DNA of 64,000 nt from Euglena gracilis (GCA_039621445.1 CP154956.1:5206170-5270169), one strand, 5' to 3'. Shown: positions 33,222 through 46,331, counted from the first letter of the stretch. Program-made: numbers and translations. The notes: generated from the letters alone by a model not told the origin.

Positions 33222-33356
33222 CAGGGTCTTTTTCAGGACCCGGGGGGGGTCCGGACCCACCCATCCACCCACCCCCTGGCCCCTGGGGGGGGGGGGGGGC
33301 TCGGCCTGGACCCACTCACCCACCCCTCGGGTCATTGAAGCTTAAAAAAATCTCTG
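33222..33356. mobile_element. Short family A relative
   Basis: Ends CAGGGTCTTTTTCAGGACC and GAAGCTTAAAAAAATCTCTG resemble copy 2 of the family, with the same CCCACCCATCC and CCCCTGG palindrome. No clear target duplication. Second copy at about 63676-63810. Confidence 0.55.
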
Positions 33357-33521
33357 TATGGGACAGGCTTCTTTTCCCAGCCCCCAGCCCACCGATCGGG
33401 CTCCTACAACCCTGACGGGGAGGGGTTCGACCTTACCGACACGCCCCGACCAGGGGATGGTCGGAAAACAGGGGGTGGTCGGTCGTGCCTCCGGCTGCGG
33501 AGTCAGGTTTGGATCTCGGCC

Positions 33522-33871
33522 ATACCATTGCTTAGCGACCCCCCGGGGGGGGGGAGGGGAGGTCACTTTCCACTCTGAAAAAAAACCAGTCAATCACTCT
33601 TTCGCAAAAAGCCAGTCAGTCACTTTACCACCCCTCCCCCCCCCCCCCCCCCCCCGGGGGATGGACCACTCTTCAGGAGGCAATGCACTTTGCCAAAAAG
33701 TCTCAAACTCCAAAAAATTTCCGGCGCCTTTGGTGCCAGGCCAGCCACTTTTCATTTTCGGCTACCCCACCCCCCGGGGGTCTTGGCCAGAAAACCAGTC
33801 AATCACTCTGAAAAAAACCAGTCAGTCACCCCACCGGGGGGGGGGGTGGGACAGGTGTTAAGCAATGGTAT
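33522..33871. mobile_element. Inverted-repeat element, family D (cagtcagtcac)
   Basis: Ends ATACCATTGCTTAGCGACC and GGTGTTAAGCAATGGTAT are inverted. Inside, aaaaccagtcagtcac repeats occur near both ends around a cggcgcctttggtgcc hairpin and long C-runs. The second copy begins at the right edge of the window. Confidence 0.75.
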
Positions 33872-34029
33872 CCTGACCGAGACAAGTTCCCCCTGCACCC
33901 CTTTCCAGGCCCCTGGCCAGTGTTCCACAAAACACTACCACCCAAAACGAGACCCACATCCAGGCTTGGGAGGGGGGCGCCTTGCGCTATGGGGTGCCTG
34001 CCCAAAGCAGAGACACCCAGGGGGGGGGG

Positions 34030-34190
34030 TTGGTTCCAGCCGCCGATGCAAATTCCGGAGCAAATTCGGCCATGCTGCAGCAGAGTTTCCTCCAAAAAAC
34101 AGCAATGCCCCAAAACAGGCAACTGACAGCAGAAATGGATGCCACCGACACCTCGAAGAACGCGACGCGGCAAAAATTGCAAAGTGGGAA
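34030..34190 (-). other. Weak exon candidate with hydrophobic stretch
   Basis: Two minus-strand frames are open and hydrophobic: VSVASISAVSCLFWGIAVFW in one and WHPFLLSVACFGALLFFGGN in the other. It lies on the N-terminal side of the sensor gene. No convincing splice sites were found, so it is kept only as a candidate. Confidence 0.2.
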
Positions 34191-34540
34191 AACACAACAA
34201 AACATACAGCAAAAAGAGTATTTGCATTCTCCCCCCCTTGGCACAGGTATTTTCAGGGGAGGGCCCTGTCGAGGCTGTGCCAAGTACTGCACAGCACACA
34301 GCGGTCCACGGGGCGGTGGGCAGATCCCTCTGCCTCCGAGACTCCAGTGAGGAGGAGAGGGTGGGGAGACGTGGGGGCGACGCGGGGATGGGACCGGCCA
34401 CCACGGTAGCGATTGCACGCCGGAAATGATGCCCGGAACCGACACCCCCGCTCCCACCCCGGAAACTGCACCTGACAGGTGGACCAGTACCCTGCGGCTT
34501 TCCGCCCGGGGGGGGGGGTGGCGATTCTGTACGATCCAGG

Positions 34541-34808
34541 CAGGGGTTTTTTTAAGGCCGGGGGGGGGGGGGGGGGGGGTCCCCCCCCCCACCCCCCCCC
34601 TGGGGGGGGCCCCCCCCGGGGGGGGGGGGTCCCGGGGGACCCACAAAAAAAATGGCCGAAAAATCGCGAAAAGTGCTAAAAATAGAATTTTTTCGGCGCC
34701 GAAAAGTATATCCCACCCCCCCCCCCCGGGGGGGGGGGGGGCCGGCCGGACCCCACCACCCTACCCCCCCCCCCCCCCCCCGGGGGTCCACGACTAAAAA
34801 AACCCCTG
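34541..34808. mobile_element. hAT-like MITE, family A copy 5, exact target duplication
   Basis: Ends CAGGGGTTTTTTTAAGGCC and CGACTAAAAAAACCCCTG, flanked on both sides by gatccagg (34533-34540 and 34809-34816). Long G and C runs in the interior can pair over most of the length. Confidence 0.9.
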
Positions 34809-35151
34809 GATCCAGGCAATGGCTGGGGGTCATGTGCTCCACACCCGTTCTACATGTGAGTTGAATGAATATCAACATTCGGGTTTTGGGGAATCATTGC
34901 AGTTTCGATTCTTTGGACCCTGTTAGATCGCATATCGGGGCCAGTTCCAACAGGAGGCAAGCCTTTTTTTTTGCATTCAGTCCAAATTTTCCAGCCTCTG
35001 AGATGGACCCCCTCAGGGGGGGGGTCGCTTACCCACCCTCTGAATGTACCCTCTGAATGTGGTCAACAGCAATGGATTAATCATATCAATCCATTACCTA
35101 AATTATATAAATTAAATACGTGCATTTTTTTGCATGCACACGCTTATATTC

Positions 35152-35402
35152 AGACATGCATACATGCGTACATGCATGCATACATGCATACATGCATACA
35201 TGCATGCATACATACATACATACATACATACATACATACATACATACATGCATGCATGCATGCATGCATGCATGCATGCATGCATGCATACATACATACA
35301 TACATACATACATACATACATACATACATACATACATACATACAAACATGCATACATCCATCCATCCATCCATACGTACGTACGTGATACATCCATCCAT
35401 AC
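35152..35402. repeat. (ACATGCAT)n / (ACAT)n / (ATCC)n array
   Basis: A 250-bp tract of tetranucleotide and octanucleotide units; the TGCA-containing part is self-complementary. Confidence 0.95.
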
Positions 35403-36375
35403 AATCTAACAACCACCAACCAAACCAACCAAGAACCTTTTTTACCCCCTACACCACTTCGTGTCCAAAGAACACTGAAATGACGCAAATAGCGGAGTGA
35501 GCAGGGTCTGTTCATTAGACATGGGAGTTTGACAAAAGCAAATCACTGATAAATGTTCCAGTCCGAAGACGGGGTGTTCGTTGGACAATGGCATTTGTTG
35601 GACACAGGGGGGGATGCAATATGATCATTGGATGTATTATTCACAACCTTGTCCCCCACATTCCCCGTTGCAGTTTCCCTTTATCATCAAACTGTGATGT
35701 AAATCACCTTCGCAACCTCTTCGCGGGTTGGTCCCACTGTGGCTTCACACAGATCACAACGGCCGGCCGGGGGCCGACACGGCTTACATTACAATAAGGA
35801 CGACAATGCTGTTGCGTTCTGAGGTAGCACAGTGCTTTGGAAAGCATGGGAAATCGCCCCGAATCGGGAGGGTGGGGCAATGGGAACCTGACATCCGCCA
35901 TAACTAACTGTCGGACCAAAACTGGGACCTGACAATCCCTGGTGTATGAGGGGGATGGGTTTAAATGAAAAATCGTACAATTGTGTGACAATTTCCGGCA
36001 ATACCTCGAAAACCCTGTTTGAAAAATGGTGCCCAGCTGGATTTCTGCAGAAAATCGACATGATCTGGGAAAAATACACCAAAACTACATAGGAAAATAT
36101 ACAGGTTTTGACCCTGGGAATTTGCCCCCACCCCGAGGGCGTTGAAATCCACCCAGATGTGGAAATGTGGATTTGGGAGTGTAGCGCTTCAATGAAATGG
36201 GGGAAAGAACTGAACCCGGCCCAAAAATTCTGAAAACCCTTCCCAGACGTGTCCCTCAAGGTGCAACTCCCAATACCGATGCAACACCATCCGTGGCGGC
36301 ACTCTGGAACGTCCCGCCCAATTCCAAGCCCCCCTCCCCCCAAAGGCTCGCCCTCCGCTTTCATTCGGGGCCCCC

Positions 36376-36613
36376 CAGTGGGTTTTTTTTTAAGACCGGG
36401 GGGGGGAGGGGGGGTCCCCCCACCCCCCACCCCCTGGACCACAAAAAAAATGGCCGAAAAATCGCGAAAAGTGCTAAAAATAGCACTTTTTCGGCGCCGT
36501 GCCGAAAAGTATATCCCACCCCCCTCCAGGGGGACCCCCCCCCCGGGGGGGGGGCTCGGCCGGACCCACCCACCCTTCCCCCCCCGGGGGGTCCACGACT
36601 AAAAAAAACCCTG
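36376..36613. mobile_element. hAT-like MITE, family A copy 6
   Basis: Ends CAGTGGGTTTTTTTTTAAG and CGACTAAAAAAAACCCTG, with the same interior as the copies at 31.1 and 34.5 kb. Flanks gggccccc and acccccgc are only loosely alike. Confidence 0.75.
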
Positions 36614-37756
36614 ACCCCCGCAAGCACCGGCCAGGCCAGGACAGGCGGCGGCCGCTGCCGGGCGGCGGATAATAATATGCCGGCGCCGGCGCCCTCCCCG
36701 GGGCCAGCGCCGGCCGGGCGCGGCGGCAGCGGCGGCCAAACCCGGCCGGGGACCAGTTTGGGAGCCGGGACGGGCGGGCGGCCCGGCACAGGGTCCACCG
36801 ACAACCGAGAACGGCGGGAAACCACTCGGCCGGGGGGTTTGATATGATACGCACAAACCATCCCCCTCCGCCGCCAAATGACCCGGCGGGGTGCCAGGTT
36901 GTTAGAACCAACTCTTGGCCCTACCCCCGTGCCAGCGACCCTTTACCTGATTGTTGCGAAGGGCGGCGGGCGGACAGGCACAATTTCGCCCGCGGCGGGC
37001 GTGCGTAAAACGCAGCAGTCACCGCCCGAGAGACGCAAAATAGCACTTTGGTAACAGACGCCCCCAAAAACGCCATTTTTAGGTCATTTTCGTGCCGGGT
37101 TATTTGGGCCCACTTTTCAGCGCCGCAAAGGAATTTTGCCTTGGAAGGGGGGTGCCCGGTTACTGGAACCATCTTTTTTTGCCCGGCCCTGTGTGTCATG
37201 GGGGTTTTCATGTTGGTGCTGTGGGGGATAAAAAATGCTCATTTTGCAAAATTCTTGAACATTCTTTTCATGCAAAAATACCCAAATGTCAAAAAAATAC
37301 GTGTGATAAAATATGTGCGATACCCTTAAAGCGAGAGAGAAAAAGCATTTTCTTTGGGTTCTCCTCGGCGTGAAATATGCAAACACTGGTCCAGAAACTT
37401 CCACGCAACATGTTTCAACTTCTGGGTTCCCAGGTCTCCAAAAACACAAAGGTGCTGAAACGAATGAATGAAAATGTTGCAACGCCTGCACGTACCTGCA
37501 TAGCACGTAAAAGATGGGAAGAAACTTGCTCACCATTGCGGTTGGATTGCACAAAAAACGTCGCTTCCTTTCAGAAGGTATTCACCCAGAAACAGATTTC
37601 TGAAATTTCCAGCAAAGCGGCCCCCGGACCAACACAATCGCACAGGCGGTAGTCTGTGAATTCTCATCCCTCCGTACTCTCCAGACAGATTGCTGGGATT
37701 GTGCCACTCCATGTTGCTCCAAAAAAAAGCATTCCATTTCGATTGCAAACGGACAC

Positions 37757-37808
37757 ATGTACACACACACACACACATGTATATATATATTTCCACACAC
37801 ACATATAC

Positions 37809-37844
<36 letters not shown>

Positions 37845-37852
37845 ATAAACAC

Positions 37853-37947
<95 letters not shown>
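37757..37947. repeat. (ACATAT)n microsatellite
   Basis: CA units, then more than 20 ACATAT hexamers. Confidence 0.95.
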
Positions 37948-38401
37948 CGTGCAGCTGTGCTCTCTATTGTCCATTCCTGTTCCGTACATACGCACTTCGT
38001 GCCTGGATGCTTGTTCTTTGTCGACCCCAGAATGGTTGGCATTCAGATGCATGTGAACAAATGGAAATTTTCAACCGCTTCCTCAAACTCTGAATCATCG
38101 GCCGTGACCAGGGATCAACAAGGGCCTGCGTCTCAAAATATGGCACTTTGCGTGCTCCAGACGGAATGGGAATTCCATTTGGATGCTTGTGTCATGCACT
38201 TCGGGCAGGCACGACCCCGGGACTTCAGCGCAGCCAAAAGAGGGCGGCGGGGACACAGGGCCCTCACACGGAAACCAACAGCCAACACAAAAAAACACGG
38301 GTCAGGTCATGGTGCGAGGAGGGCGGTACTGGCGCCAAATCTTGAAGGCAGCGACAAATCACCAGGACTACGGGTGCCAACGCCGGCGATTCGACAACCC
38401 C

Positions 38402-38765
38402 CCCCCAAAAAATAAGACCTGGGTCTTATTTTTGGGGTCTGTTGCTGGAAACCTCTAGGGGGGCTTGCCCAGGGGGTTTCTTGAACAGCCCGGCCCCCCC
38501 AAAAAATCATTTCTCAGGTTCCCCAAAAAACGTAAATTTGTCCTTCGGCACTTCGTGCCACGGGTAAATTAGTATAAATTGACATTTACAATATTTTTTT
38601 GCACTTTGAAATTTCATCATTTTCGCGTATGAAATTGGGTTTCTTGGTAATTTTTTAGGTAAAATTTTCACCGACCCCGGCTTCCTGACTTTGTATTTTT
38701 GCTCGATCGGCTCGGGGGGGGGGGTCTTATTTTTGCGGGGTAATTATTTTTGGAGGGTCTATTTT
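38402..38765. mobile_element. Family E-like element (aaaataagacc)
   Basis: AAAAAATAAGACCTGGGTCTTATTTTTGG forms a hairpin at the left, and ggggtcttatttttgcgggg with taattatttttggagggtct closes it at the right. A cttcggcacttcgtgcc hairpin is inside. Confidence 0.55.
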
Positions 38766-38796
38766 GGGGAGGGGATTTATTGAATCCGCACCCGGA

Positions 38797-38905
38797 TCTC
38801 CTCAGATCTGGGCCCGCAGCGAGGACGGTTTTCCAGTACCCAGGTGGTGGGTCCAAGTGGAAAGGCACCACCTCGTGAAAACGCAGTGCGGCGTCCAGAC
38901 CATTT
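38797..38905 (-). CDS. Weak exon candidate: NGLDAALRFHEVVPFHLDPP
   Basis: A GC-balanced minus-strand stretch reads NGLDAALRFHEVVPFHLDPP followed by PGYWKTVLAAGPDLRRSG, ending near a GTGCGG donor. Amino-acid composition looks protein-like, unlike most of 34.8-41.9 kb. All three frames are mostly open, so evidence is limited. It could be an upstream exon of the sensor gene or of another gene. Confidence 0.3.
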
Positions 38906-40228
38906 GATCGTTTTTGAGACCTCAATTTCCCGCCATGTCACGCGTCTTGGGTTTGCGTTTTCCCTGTCCTCTTTCCCTGTTCCTTTGCGCTGGCCGTGCC
39001 ATGAATGGGACGAGTCGAACGCCAAAGGAGTTGACCGGAGAGATATCACGCATGCTAAGTATGGCAGTTGACAAACTAAGTCGCTGAAAATGGGCGGGAT
39101 GGGGGAAACGGTAGACCCAGAGTCCGGAATAGTGTGTTTTTGTGGCACAGCGGGGCTACGCAAATTATTCACAGATTCACCCCCAAACAGCTGCAAAATT
39201 TATTGGAAAGGTATTCAAGCTGCAAAAGGTTTTGGAAATGTGATTGGGCAAGTGACTGCTGCGCCGGGTCATGAGCGAACCGCCAGGTGCCCTCAGACGC
39301 AGAACCTCCGGGAGAGCTTCTGGCGACGAACATGGACCCCCAACGCCCTTTGCTCACGCTCACTTGGCGTTGAGGACATGCAACAAGCCGTTGGACAGGG
39401 GGAGGAGGGGAGGGGATGGAACGGTTGGGACGATTGGGCGGTTGAGCGGTCGGGGGGGGGGGGTGGGAGATCCTAACTGGTGGGACGCTCAGGGACACCT
39501 CTTTCGGTGTGTTTGCCCTCCGGGGCAGCCAACTGCTTTCGGAGGCCAAGTTTGCTGGGGGGGGGGGAATTGGTATCGGAGGCCTTCGGAAAAATCGCAA
39601 GAAAATTGCGGAAAAATTGCGGAAACAAATGCGGAGAAATTGTGGCTTTAGGAATTAATACACTTCTGCTGGAGGGGAGTTAGAAAAATTTCACAAATTT
39701 GGTCATTTTGCAACAGGTGTAAGTTTTGAGCAGTTATTCAAATTTCTTTTTCAAGAAAATGGTCTAACAACATGATCTTTGCAATTTGGGAACAGACTGA
39801 CTCTGGAAATATGGAATTTTTCTGGGAAAATAATACAAAACTGGCAAAATTTGCCGAAACTTTTGGGATGCGGAATTTTCCTTTTTGTCGGAATGATTTC
39901 CCAGCAGAAAACCTAAAAACAGCCTAGAAATTGCCAAATTTCATAAAATTTGGCAAATTTTGGCAAATTAACAAACCATACAGTACAAAAAGCACCCGGG
40001 TTCCCTTGTGAAATGTTCGAGGAATGGCTGGAAATCATTTCGGCTTCCATTTCAGGTTCATGAGGAAATATTGCGGAAAAATCGTGGAAAATTGTGGAAA
40101 ATGGGAGATTGCGGATATCAACCTCCCCCAGACTTTGCAATGATGACCGAAATCAACACAATCTCCCAGAGGGGGGGGGGGTGCCGGAAGCCAGGCAACT
40201 TCTGTTGAGCTACTCCCGACCAAAGAGA

Positions 40229-40474
<246 letters not shown>

Positions 40475-40754
40475 GCATTCGCACTGGCAGTCAACCTCCG
40501 ACCCATTTTTGCCTGGGGCTGGCCCTCTTGGTGCCTCCCAAGACAAAAAAAAACCTTTCAGCGTCCTTTCAGGGCGGCTGGACAGGAATAAAATTTGATG
40601 TGAGGGGGTCCACGGTTGGGAAAAAGAGGGCGTTGGTCCTTCCAACTGGGGAGTGGGCCCCCTCTGCTGAACCGGTGCCGGCTCCAAAAAAGACGAGGAC
40701 AACGCAGCCCGCCAGCCTGGGACCTGGGGCAAGTCCATCCGGGGGGGGGGGGGG

Positions 40755-40878
40755 GGGGTTTTTTTAAGGACCCCCGGGCCCCGGTGGGCGGGGGGGGGGG
40801 GGGCCCGCAGGCCGGCCGGGAACAAGATACTGGCTGGACGCCCCCCTCGGGGGTTGGCTTCTTTTCCGAATTAAGAAA
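40755..40878. mobile_element. Possible diverged family A element
   Basis: A left end like ggggtttttttaaggacc and a right end like gaattaagaaaacctccc are inverted. G and C runs in the interior are similar to the family. No target duplication seen. Confidence 0.4.
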
Positions 40879-41034
40879 ACCTCCCGGGGAGGGTCTGAGC
40901 AGCCGGCTGCGCCGCGCCGTTACGATATAGGATCGGCCCGCGGGCGGCGATGGTGCGCCGGGGGCGGGCGGGGCCCGGTTGTGCGCCGCACTGCCGGCCG
41001 CAGGCTGGATGGCCCGGGACCAAATGCGTATCAC

Positions 41035-41205
41035 AACGTATCTGTGATACATTAAAATTTGTTTGGTGATACATAGTGATACATTAAAATTTGTTTGGTG
41101 ATACCTATGTGATACACTAAAATTTGTTTGGTGATACATATGTGATACACTAATTTTCAGGCTGTGATGCATGTGATACGTAATTTTTTTTTGGCGATAC
41201 ATACT
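41035..41205. repeat. Minisatellite with gtgatacat / taaaatttgtttg units
   Basis: Four units of roughly 35-38 bp, each combining gtgatacat(a) on both sides of taaaatttgtttg. Each unit contains GTGATAC at least twice. Confidence 0.8.
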
Positions 41206-41242
41206 AAATGGAGGTCTGGCGCAACCCGCACCAGCAAATTAA

Positions 41243-41400
41243 CCCCCCAAATTAGCCCGGGGGCCTATTTTGGGGGTCGGTCTGTTGCTGGAAACCTCCA
41301 GGGGGGAGGGCTTCGTTTTGGGGGGGGGGGGCTTACTTTGGGGGGTTTGAGGGGGGTCCAACCACTCAGGTCGACCGACCTCCAGGGGGGGGGGGTCCGA
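41243..41400. mobile_element. Possible family E-like element
   Basis: ccccccaaattagcccgggg and gcctattttgggggtcggtc are followed by tctgttgctggaaacctcca, a stretch also found at 38435-38460. G-run palindromes follow. Confidence 0.4.
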
Positions 41401-41940
41401 AGCAGACCAAAAACCTTCCACCAAAGCCCCGGTTTCATCTTTTTCTGACCGCCTCCTCCCTCCAAGGAGTGCAAGCCGTGGGCGTGTATTCCACAGAAAA
41501 CAGATGCTTGGCCTAGACAAAACTGCTGGATTGCTGCACACAATAAAGCAAGTCGGAACAATAGATGCAGAAAGAAATATTGGCATCAGTGAGAGCAAAA
41601 GAATAGAAATGACGACGCGACAAAAATACTATATACCAACAAAAAGTTATGGATGGCGTTGACCTTGAAAAATTGGGTTGTGTGCAGACGTGAATGGTTA
41701 TTGCATATTTTGTTGCACTTTCATGCGTTCAGCTTGACCACTTCGGAAACGCAAGGTCGCACACGGAAACACAGAACATAAATGATGGAACCCCAGTGCT
41801 GGCGATCCGGGCTGTTGGTATCCACCTCTGGCCTACAACGGGGTGCGGCGAATGATGGGCGGAGGCGACAGAGGGCGAAGGCAGGCGCCCAGAACTTTTG
41901 CCATTCAGCACGAGGGACGAACGACCGCCAATCTCTTTGG

Positions 41941-41953
41941 NNNNNNNNNNNNN
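41941..41953. other. Assembly gap (13 N)
   Basis: Thirteen unspecified bases. The sequence to the right repeats the locus at 12042, so the gap joins two overlapping or allelic contigs rather than spanning a small unread interval. Confidence 0.99.
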
Positions 41954-43675
41954 CCACAACAGGTCATCCCCCTACCTACCTCCCCCCCCTCCGGGAAACT
42001 GTCACCTGACAGGTTGGCCAGTACCGAGGACCCTGACAACTTCCTATACTGACAGGTTGGCCGGTACCGGGGACCCTGACAGTTTCCCGGGCGGGACCCT
42101 GACAGTTTCCCGGGTAGGGCATTTCAAGGGGAAGTCAATGAAAAATGACCCTGACAGGTTGGCTGGTACCGGGGACCCTGACAGTTTCCCGGGCGGGACC
42201 CCGACAGGTTCTCGGGCATGACAGTTTCCCGGGGGGGGGGGAGGTAGGTATCCATTCAGCACAGGCGCCTGGCTGTCAGCCACATCCCCAGCTTCTGCAG
42301 CGGAGGGTGACAGACGGTAACGATTGGCACGCCGGATGCAGGCCAGGGGATGCGGTGGGGAGGGGGGGTGAAAAGGAAACCCAAGTGTTCGCCTCACTGC
42401 AACCGAATGGTGCGGCGGGTTGCGTTTGAGAGATTGGCCTTCGGAGTGTCGTGGGGTACCTGCCCAGTTTTTCATTTATTCCAGCAAAAAAGCCTCAAAC
42501 AATAATGAAGAAAAAAGGATTGAAACATACGTTGGAGGTACCGTGCATCTGTGCACGACGTGTGTGTATGTGTGCTCCCTCTCCATATTGATGGGCGTGT
42601 GCGCACATTACCAAGCACATGCCAAGGAACCGCACCCGACATGGACAATGGTGGTGACCCACCAAAATGAAGAGCCCCCCCCCCCCCAGGGGGATGGTCA
42701 GGGCAGTGAATGACGTTTTTGTTGGGCAAGTATTAACTTTCCACATGAGATGGTCAATTGGGCCAAAATTGTCCATTGAAAGCTAGGTGTCACATAAAAG
42801 AGAATTGATATGTGAATGTACTTGGACTACCAACTGGGGGCATGGAGGCTCGAGGAGGCCACCCTGGAAACATTTCATTTTATGCCCAAACCTATAAGGC
42901 CCCCCCCCCCTCCGGGTCTTTGAAGCCCTGCCCTGCTAGAAAGCCTGGGGTCACATCAGCGCGGGATTTATCCCTGCCTCCAGCTTCGGATGCCCAAATA
43001 GTGACCAGTCTGATTTCGACCCACCCTGGGGACGTCTGAGAGTGCCCCCCACTGTGTGCACTGCGGCTGTTCTTTGGTGCCTCTTCTCCCCTCTTCTGGC
43101 CTGGCGCCGTGTCCGCCTCTGGCCCTGTTGTCTGTGGTTGTGGGATGGCCGAAGCTTGGCGGGTCTTTCCTTGTTTACTTTGCTGGCCACCAAGCGTCCG
43201 CCAAGCACATACTCCACAGTTAGGGGGGTGGTCTCCTTCACCAGTCCATGACGTCTGAGAGTGCCCCCCGGGGGGGTTTGGCTGCACCTGAAAAATTAGC
43301 CTGCCAGTAAGTGAATCTCTTGGAGATCCTCAATCTTCATCAGGGGACCAAAATTGCGGTTGGAACAGGGGGTGTTCGTTGAACCAGGGTGCTCGACCCC
43401 GCCCCCCCCCCCCTCATGAATGGAACCGGCAATAGGCTCCAGCACCCCCTGGGTCCATTCAGGGGGGGGGGTTCCAGAAGTCCGAGGAAAGGAAAGCACA
43501 ACAAGAAAAAAAAACGACCCCAGTCATTCAGGTGGGAGGGCCTGTTTAATAAATAAACTTCAATTAATTTAATACGGTCCGTTTCGGGGGGGGTGGACCC
43601 TGTTGTCCACAAACCCGTTGGTGGGATTGACCCACCGCCCTCAGAGCCCTCCCCCCCCCCAAACCCCCCCAATAC

Positions 43676-43741
43676 CCGATGCTGCCGACCCCAGCCTGCC
43701 TGGCCCGCAGCGCAGAGGCATTGGCGCACGGCTGGCTGGTC
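43676..43741 (-). CDS. Second-copy exon matching 13760-13825, with substitutions
   Basis: Same boundaries as in copy 1, but it reads SQPCANASALRARQAGVGS in the comparable frame. About eight substitutions lie in and just before it. Confidence 0.4.
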
Positions 43742-44691
43742 CCCACGACGAGGAGGTCGGAGGAGTTGGGGGCAGGGAGTCGGGAGGAAGGGGGCCCCCG
43801 GGGGCATTCCTACCCTCCAACCACGGGGACACTCCGAACAGGGTTTTTTTTAAGAACGGGGGGGAGGGGGGTCCCCCCAACCCACCCACCCCCTGGGGGG
43901 GGTCCCGGGGACCCACTCAATTTACCCCGAAAAAGGCTAAAAAATTGCAAAAAAATGCCAAAAATAGCAGCCTTTTCAAAAAATTTCGGCGCCGAAAAGT
44001 ATAACCCCCCCCCCTCCGGGGTCGGCTGGACTAAAAAAAAAAACCCCTGACTCCGAGCCAGCTCCCCCGACCACTGGGACCAGAGCCCCAGTGAGCGAAG
44101 GGGCAAATGGCTGCGTTGTTCTCAGGCAACAATCCATGGGACAGGAAGACTGTCCAAAGTGCGAAATGCGTCCAAGGAATAACACCGAAGACTCAGAAAT
44201 GCAACTCTAAATAAAATAAAATAAAATAAAGCAAAACCAATGAAAGAATTGAGGTTTGTGAGGGTTGGAAATGGCGCAGATGAGCATTACTTGAAACCCA
44301 CAGTCAATCCCATGGCATTCTTCCATTCGCAACGTTCCAAAAAGCATTTGTGTTCAGCACACTGAACACAAATGTTTGAAATTTCAACTTTCACGAAATG
44401 TTCAGCCATCTCAAAAAATATTAAAATAACTTCGACTGGGGTTGAGCGTTGCAAACACAACCCTGCTTGCCATCCAAAGGTGTGCCAGCCAACCCACCGA
44501 GGGCGGTGTCGGCTGCCACACCAACACACAGCCAAAGCTGGCTTGGCGTGACAGTAGCCCACACCAACACACCGCTGAAGCCGCGTTGGCGTGGCGCGGA
44601 TGCGGTGTTGGTGTGGCCGGCCGGCCACGCCAACACCGCGTCCGCCGGGCTGGCGTGTTGGTGTGGCGGACGCGGAAAACCGCCGGCCGGC

Positions 44692-44787
44692 CCCCTGGCC
44701 GAAGACGACGGCCACCAGCTGGGCAGCGCTCAGGGTCTCGAGGAACGCGTTGACGTCCGTGAAGAAGAAGTCGGACGCGGCCACCGC
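44692..44787 (-). CDS. Second-copy exon: Cache-like core (matches 14776-14871)
   Basis: Identical in coding sequence to the first copy (AVAASDFFFTDVNAFLETLS). The inverted-repeat cluster in the following intron is preserved. Confidence 0.65.
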
Positions 44788-46331
44788 CTTCAGGGCGGGT
44801 GGCGAGCCGGTGGCATGACCCGGGGGGCCACTTCCAGCTGGGGGGGATATGCAACAAAGGCCCTTCAAAATATGCCAAAATGCCAAAATGCAAAAAAATG
44901 GAAAAAAAATACAAAAATGCAAAAAAATGGAAAAATGAAAAAAAATGTGACTCTTCACAAACCTTTCATTGTGCACATTACACAACTTGCATATCCCCCC
45001 TGCTTCCAAGAGCCACAACCACTGTGTATTTGGGGACCTGGGGGAGGGTTGATGGTTGACACCCACCCACTCACTCACTCCCAAGGGGGGCCCTTAGGGT
45101 GAGGGCAGGGTATTAAGCGAGTGGGAAGGGGGGCAGGGGACGGGGGGGTTTGACCCCCCCCAGAAAACCCTGGCGTGCAGCACACATTTTTTCCTTTGAG
45201 CGAATGTGCATCCATCTCAAAAATATTAAAATAACTTCGACTGGGGTTGTGTGGGGGGGGGGGGGGGGGGGGTTTTTGTGGTCTTATTTTTTTTCAGAAA
45301 TTGACAAAAGCAGACAATAAAAAACAATTTTTCTAGCAAAAAGCACCGGAGAAGAAAAAATCGTCAGGGAGGTCCCGTATCCCCAACCTCTCCTGTCGGG
45401 ACCCCCTAGGGGAGGGGCCAGGACCCCACTCCCTGTACAAAAACTAATGCTGACTTAATACCTGCTTTTGGATCTTTGGCGCTTAATGGAGGAAACCCCA
45501 CTGGGCACTGGGGGGGTGGAATTTCAGGTACCAACTGGTACCAACTACCTCCCCCCTTGTCGTACGACTAGGTACCTGTAACCTGCAACCGGGGGTGGTC
45601 GTTAAAATGGGGGTGGTTGTTGTTCACAATATTGACCGATGCCAACGGGGACCTGAACTGTCGTCATGGGTACCGAAGGACCTTGCACAACCGGAAAGGC
45701 TTTCGAGCCATCGCTACGGGTGTACAAACCATGAGCGCCGGTGGCGAACAAAGAAAATGCCTGGAAAAAGGCGGCACACATGGATGCATCTCTACACAAC
45801 CTCAAAAAACCAGCCTCTTTGCTGGTCCTGACCTGCAACCTGCGACCGGGGGGTGGTCGTTATAGTGGGGTGGTCGTACGACAAGGGGGGGTACAGGGTT
45901 TCTGTTATTGGTACCCCCCTGCGTGCACTGTGGTGGTTTGTTTGGTGCCTTTTGTCCCTTCTTTTGGCCTGGAGCTGTTTTTCGCCTCTGGCCCCTTTGT
46001 CTGTGTGTGCGGAGGTGGCCGGAGCTTGGCGGGACGGGACTTACCTTCTTTCCTTGTTTACTGCGCCGGTCACCAGGGCACATACTCCACTTTATCCACT
46101 TTAATTACCCCTCCCCCCCAGGGGAAAAAGGGTCAATTTGTTTATCGTTTAACTGCGATTCAAATGCCCCCCCCCCCCGGAAGCTGTCACCAAACATGCC
46201 AGCGGGTACAAGGTGAGGTGAGAAGGGGAGGGGATGGGTGCCACTCTTGCTGGGCCATTCTTTTCCCAATGTGTTGGAACGAGAAAGAAAGATCACTGCC
46301 CCCCTCCTCCACTGAAAAGCCAGACCCCAAC

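Larger units (their letters stand above)
34817..38796. other. Non-coding stretch with microsatellites and one MITE
   Basis: Besides the repeats listed, it holds a very GC-rich block at 36640-36840 (Pro/Ala/Gly in every frame), an AT-rich segment with an open minus-strand frame at 35800-36190, and unremarkable sequence. No exon could be supported. Confidence 0.5.

Noticed and set aside
35789-36442. 217-codon minus-strand ORF
   Set aside because: AT-rich composition, runs into a MITE with C-runs at its start, no recognisable domain or splice context; probably open by chance.
36640-36840. GC-rich Pro/Ala/Gly block as an exon or CpG-rich promoter
   Set aside because: All six frames are open and low in complexity, with no splice or core promoter signal, so no call can be supported.
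41729-42221. ORFs spanning the N gap
   Set aside because: They join unrelated contig ends through unspecified bases.
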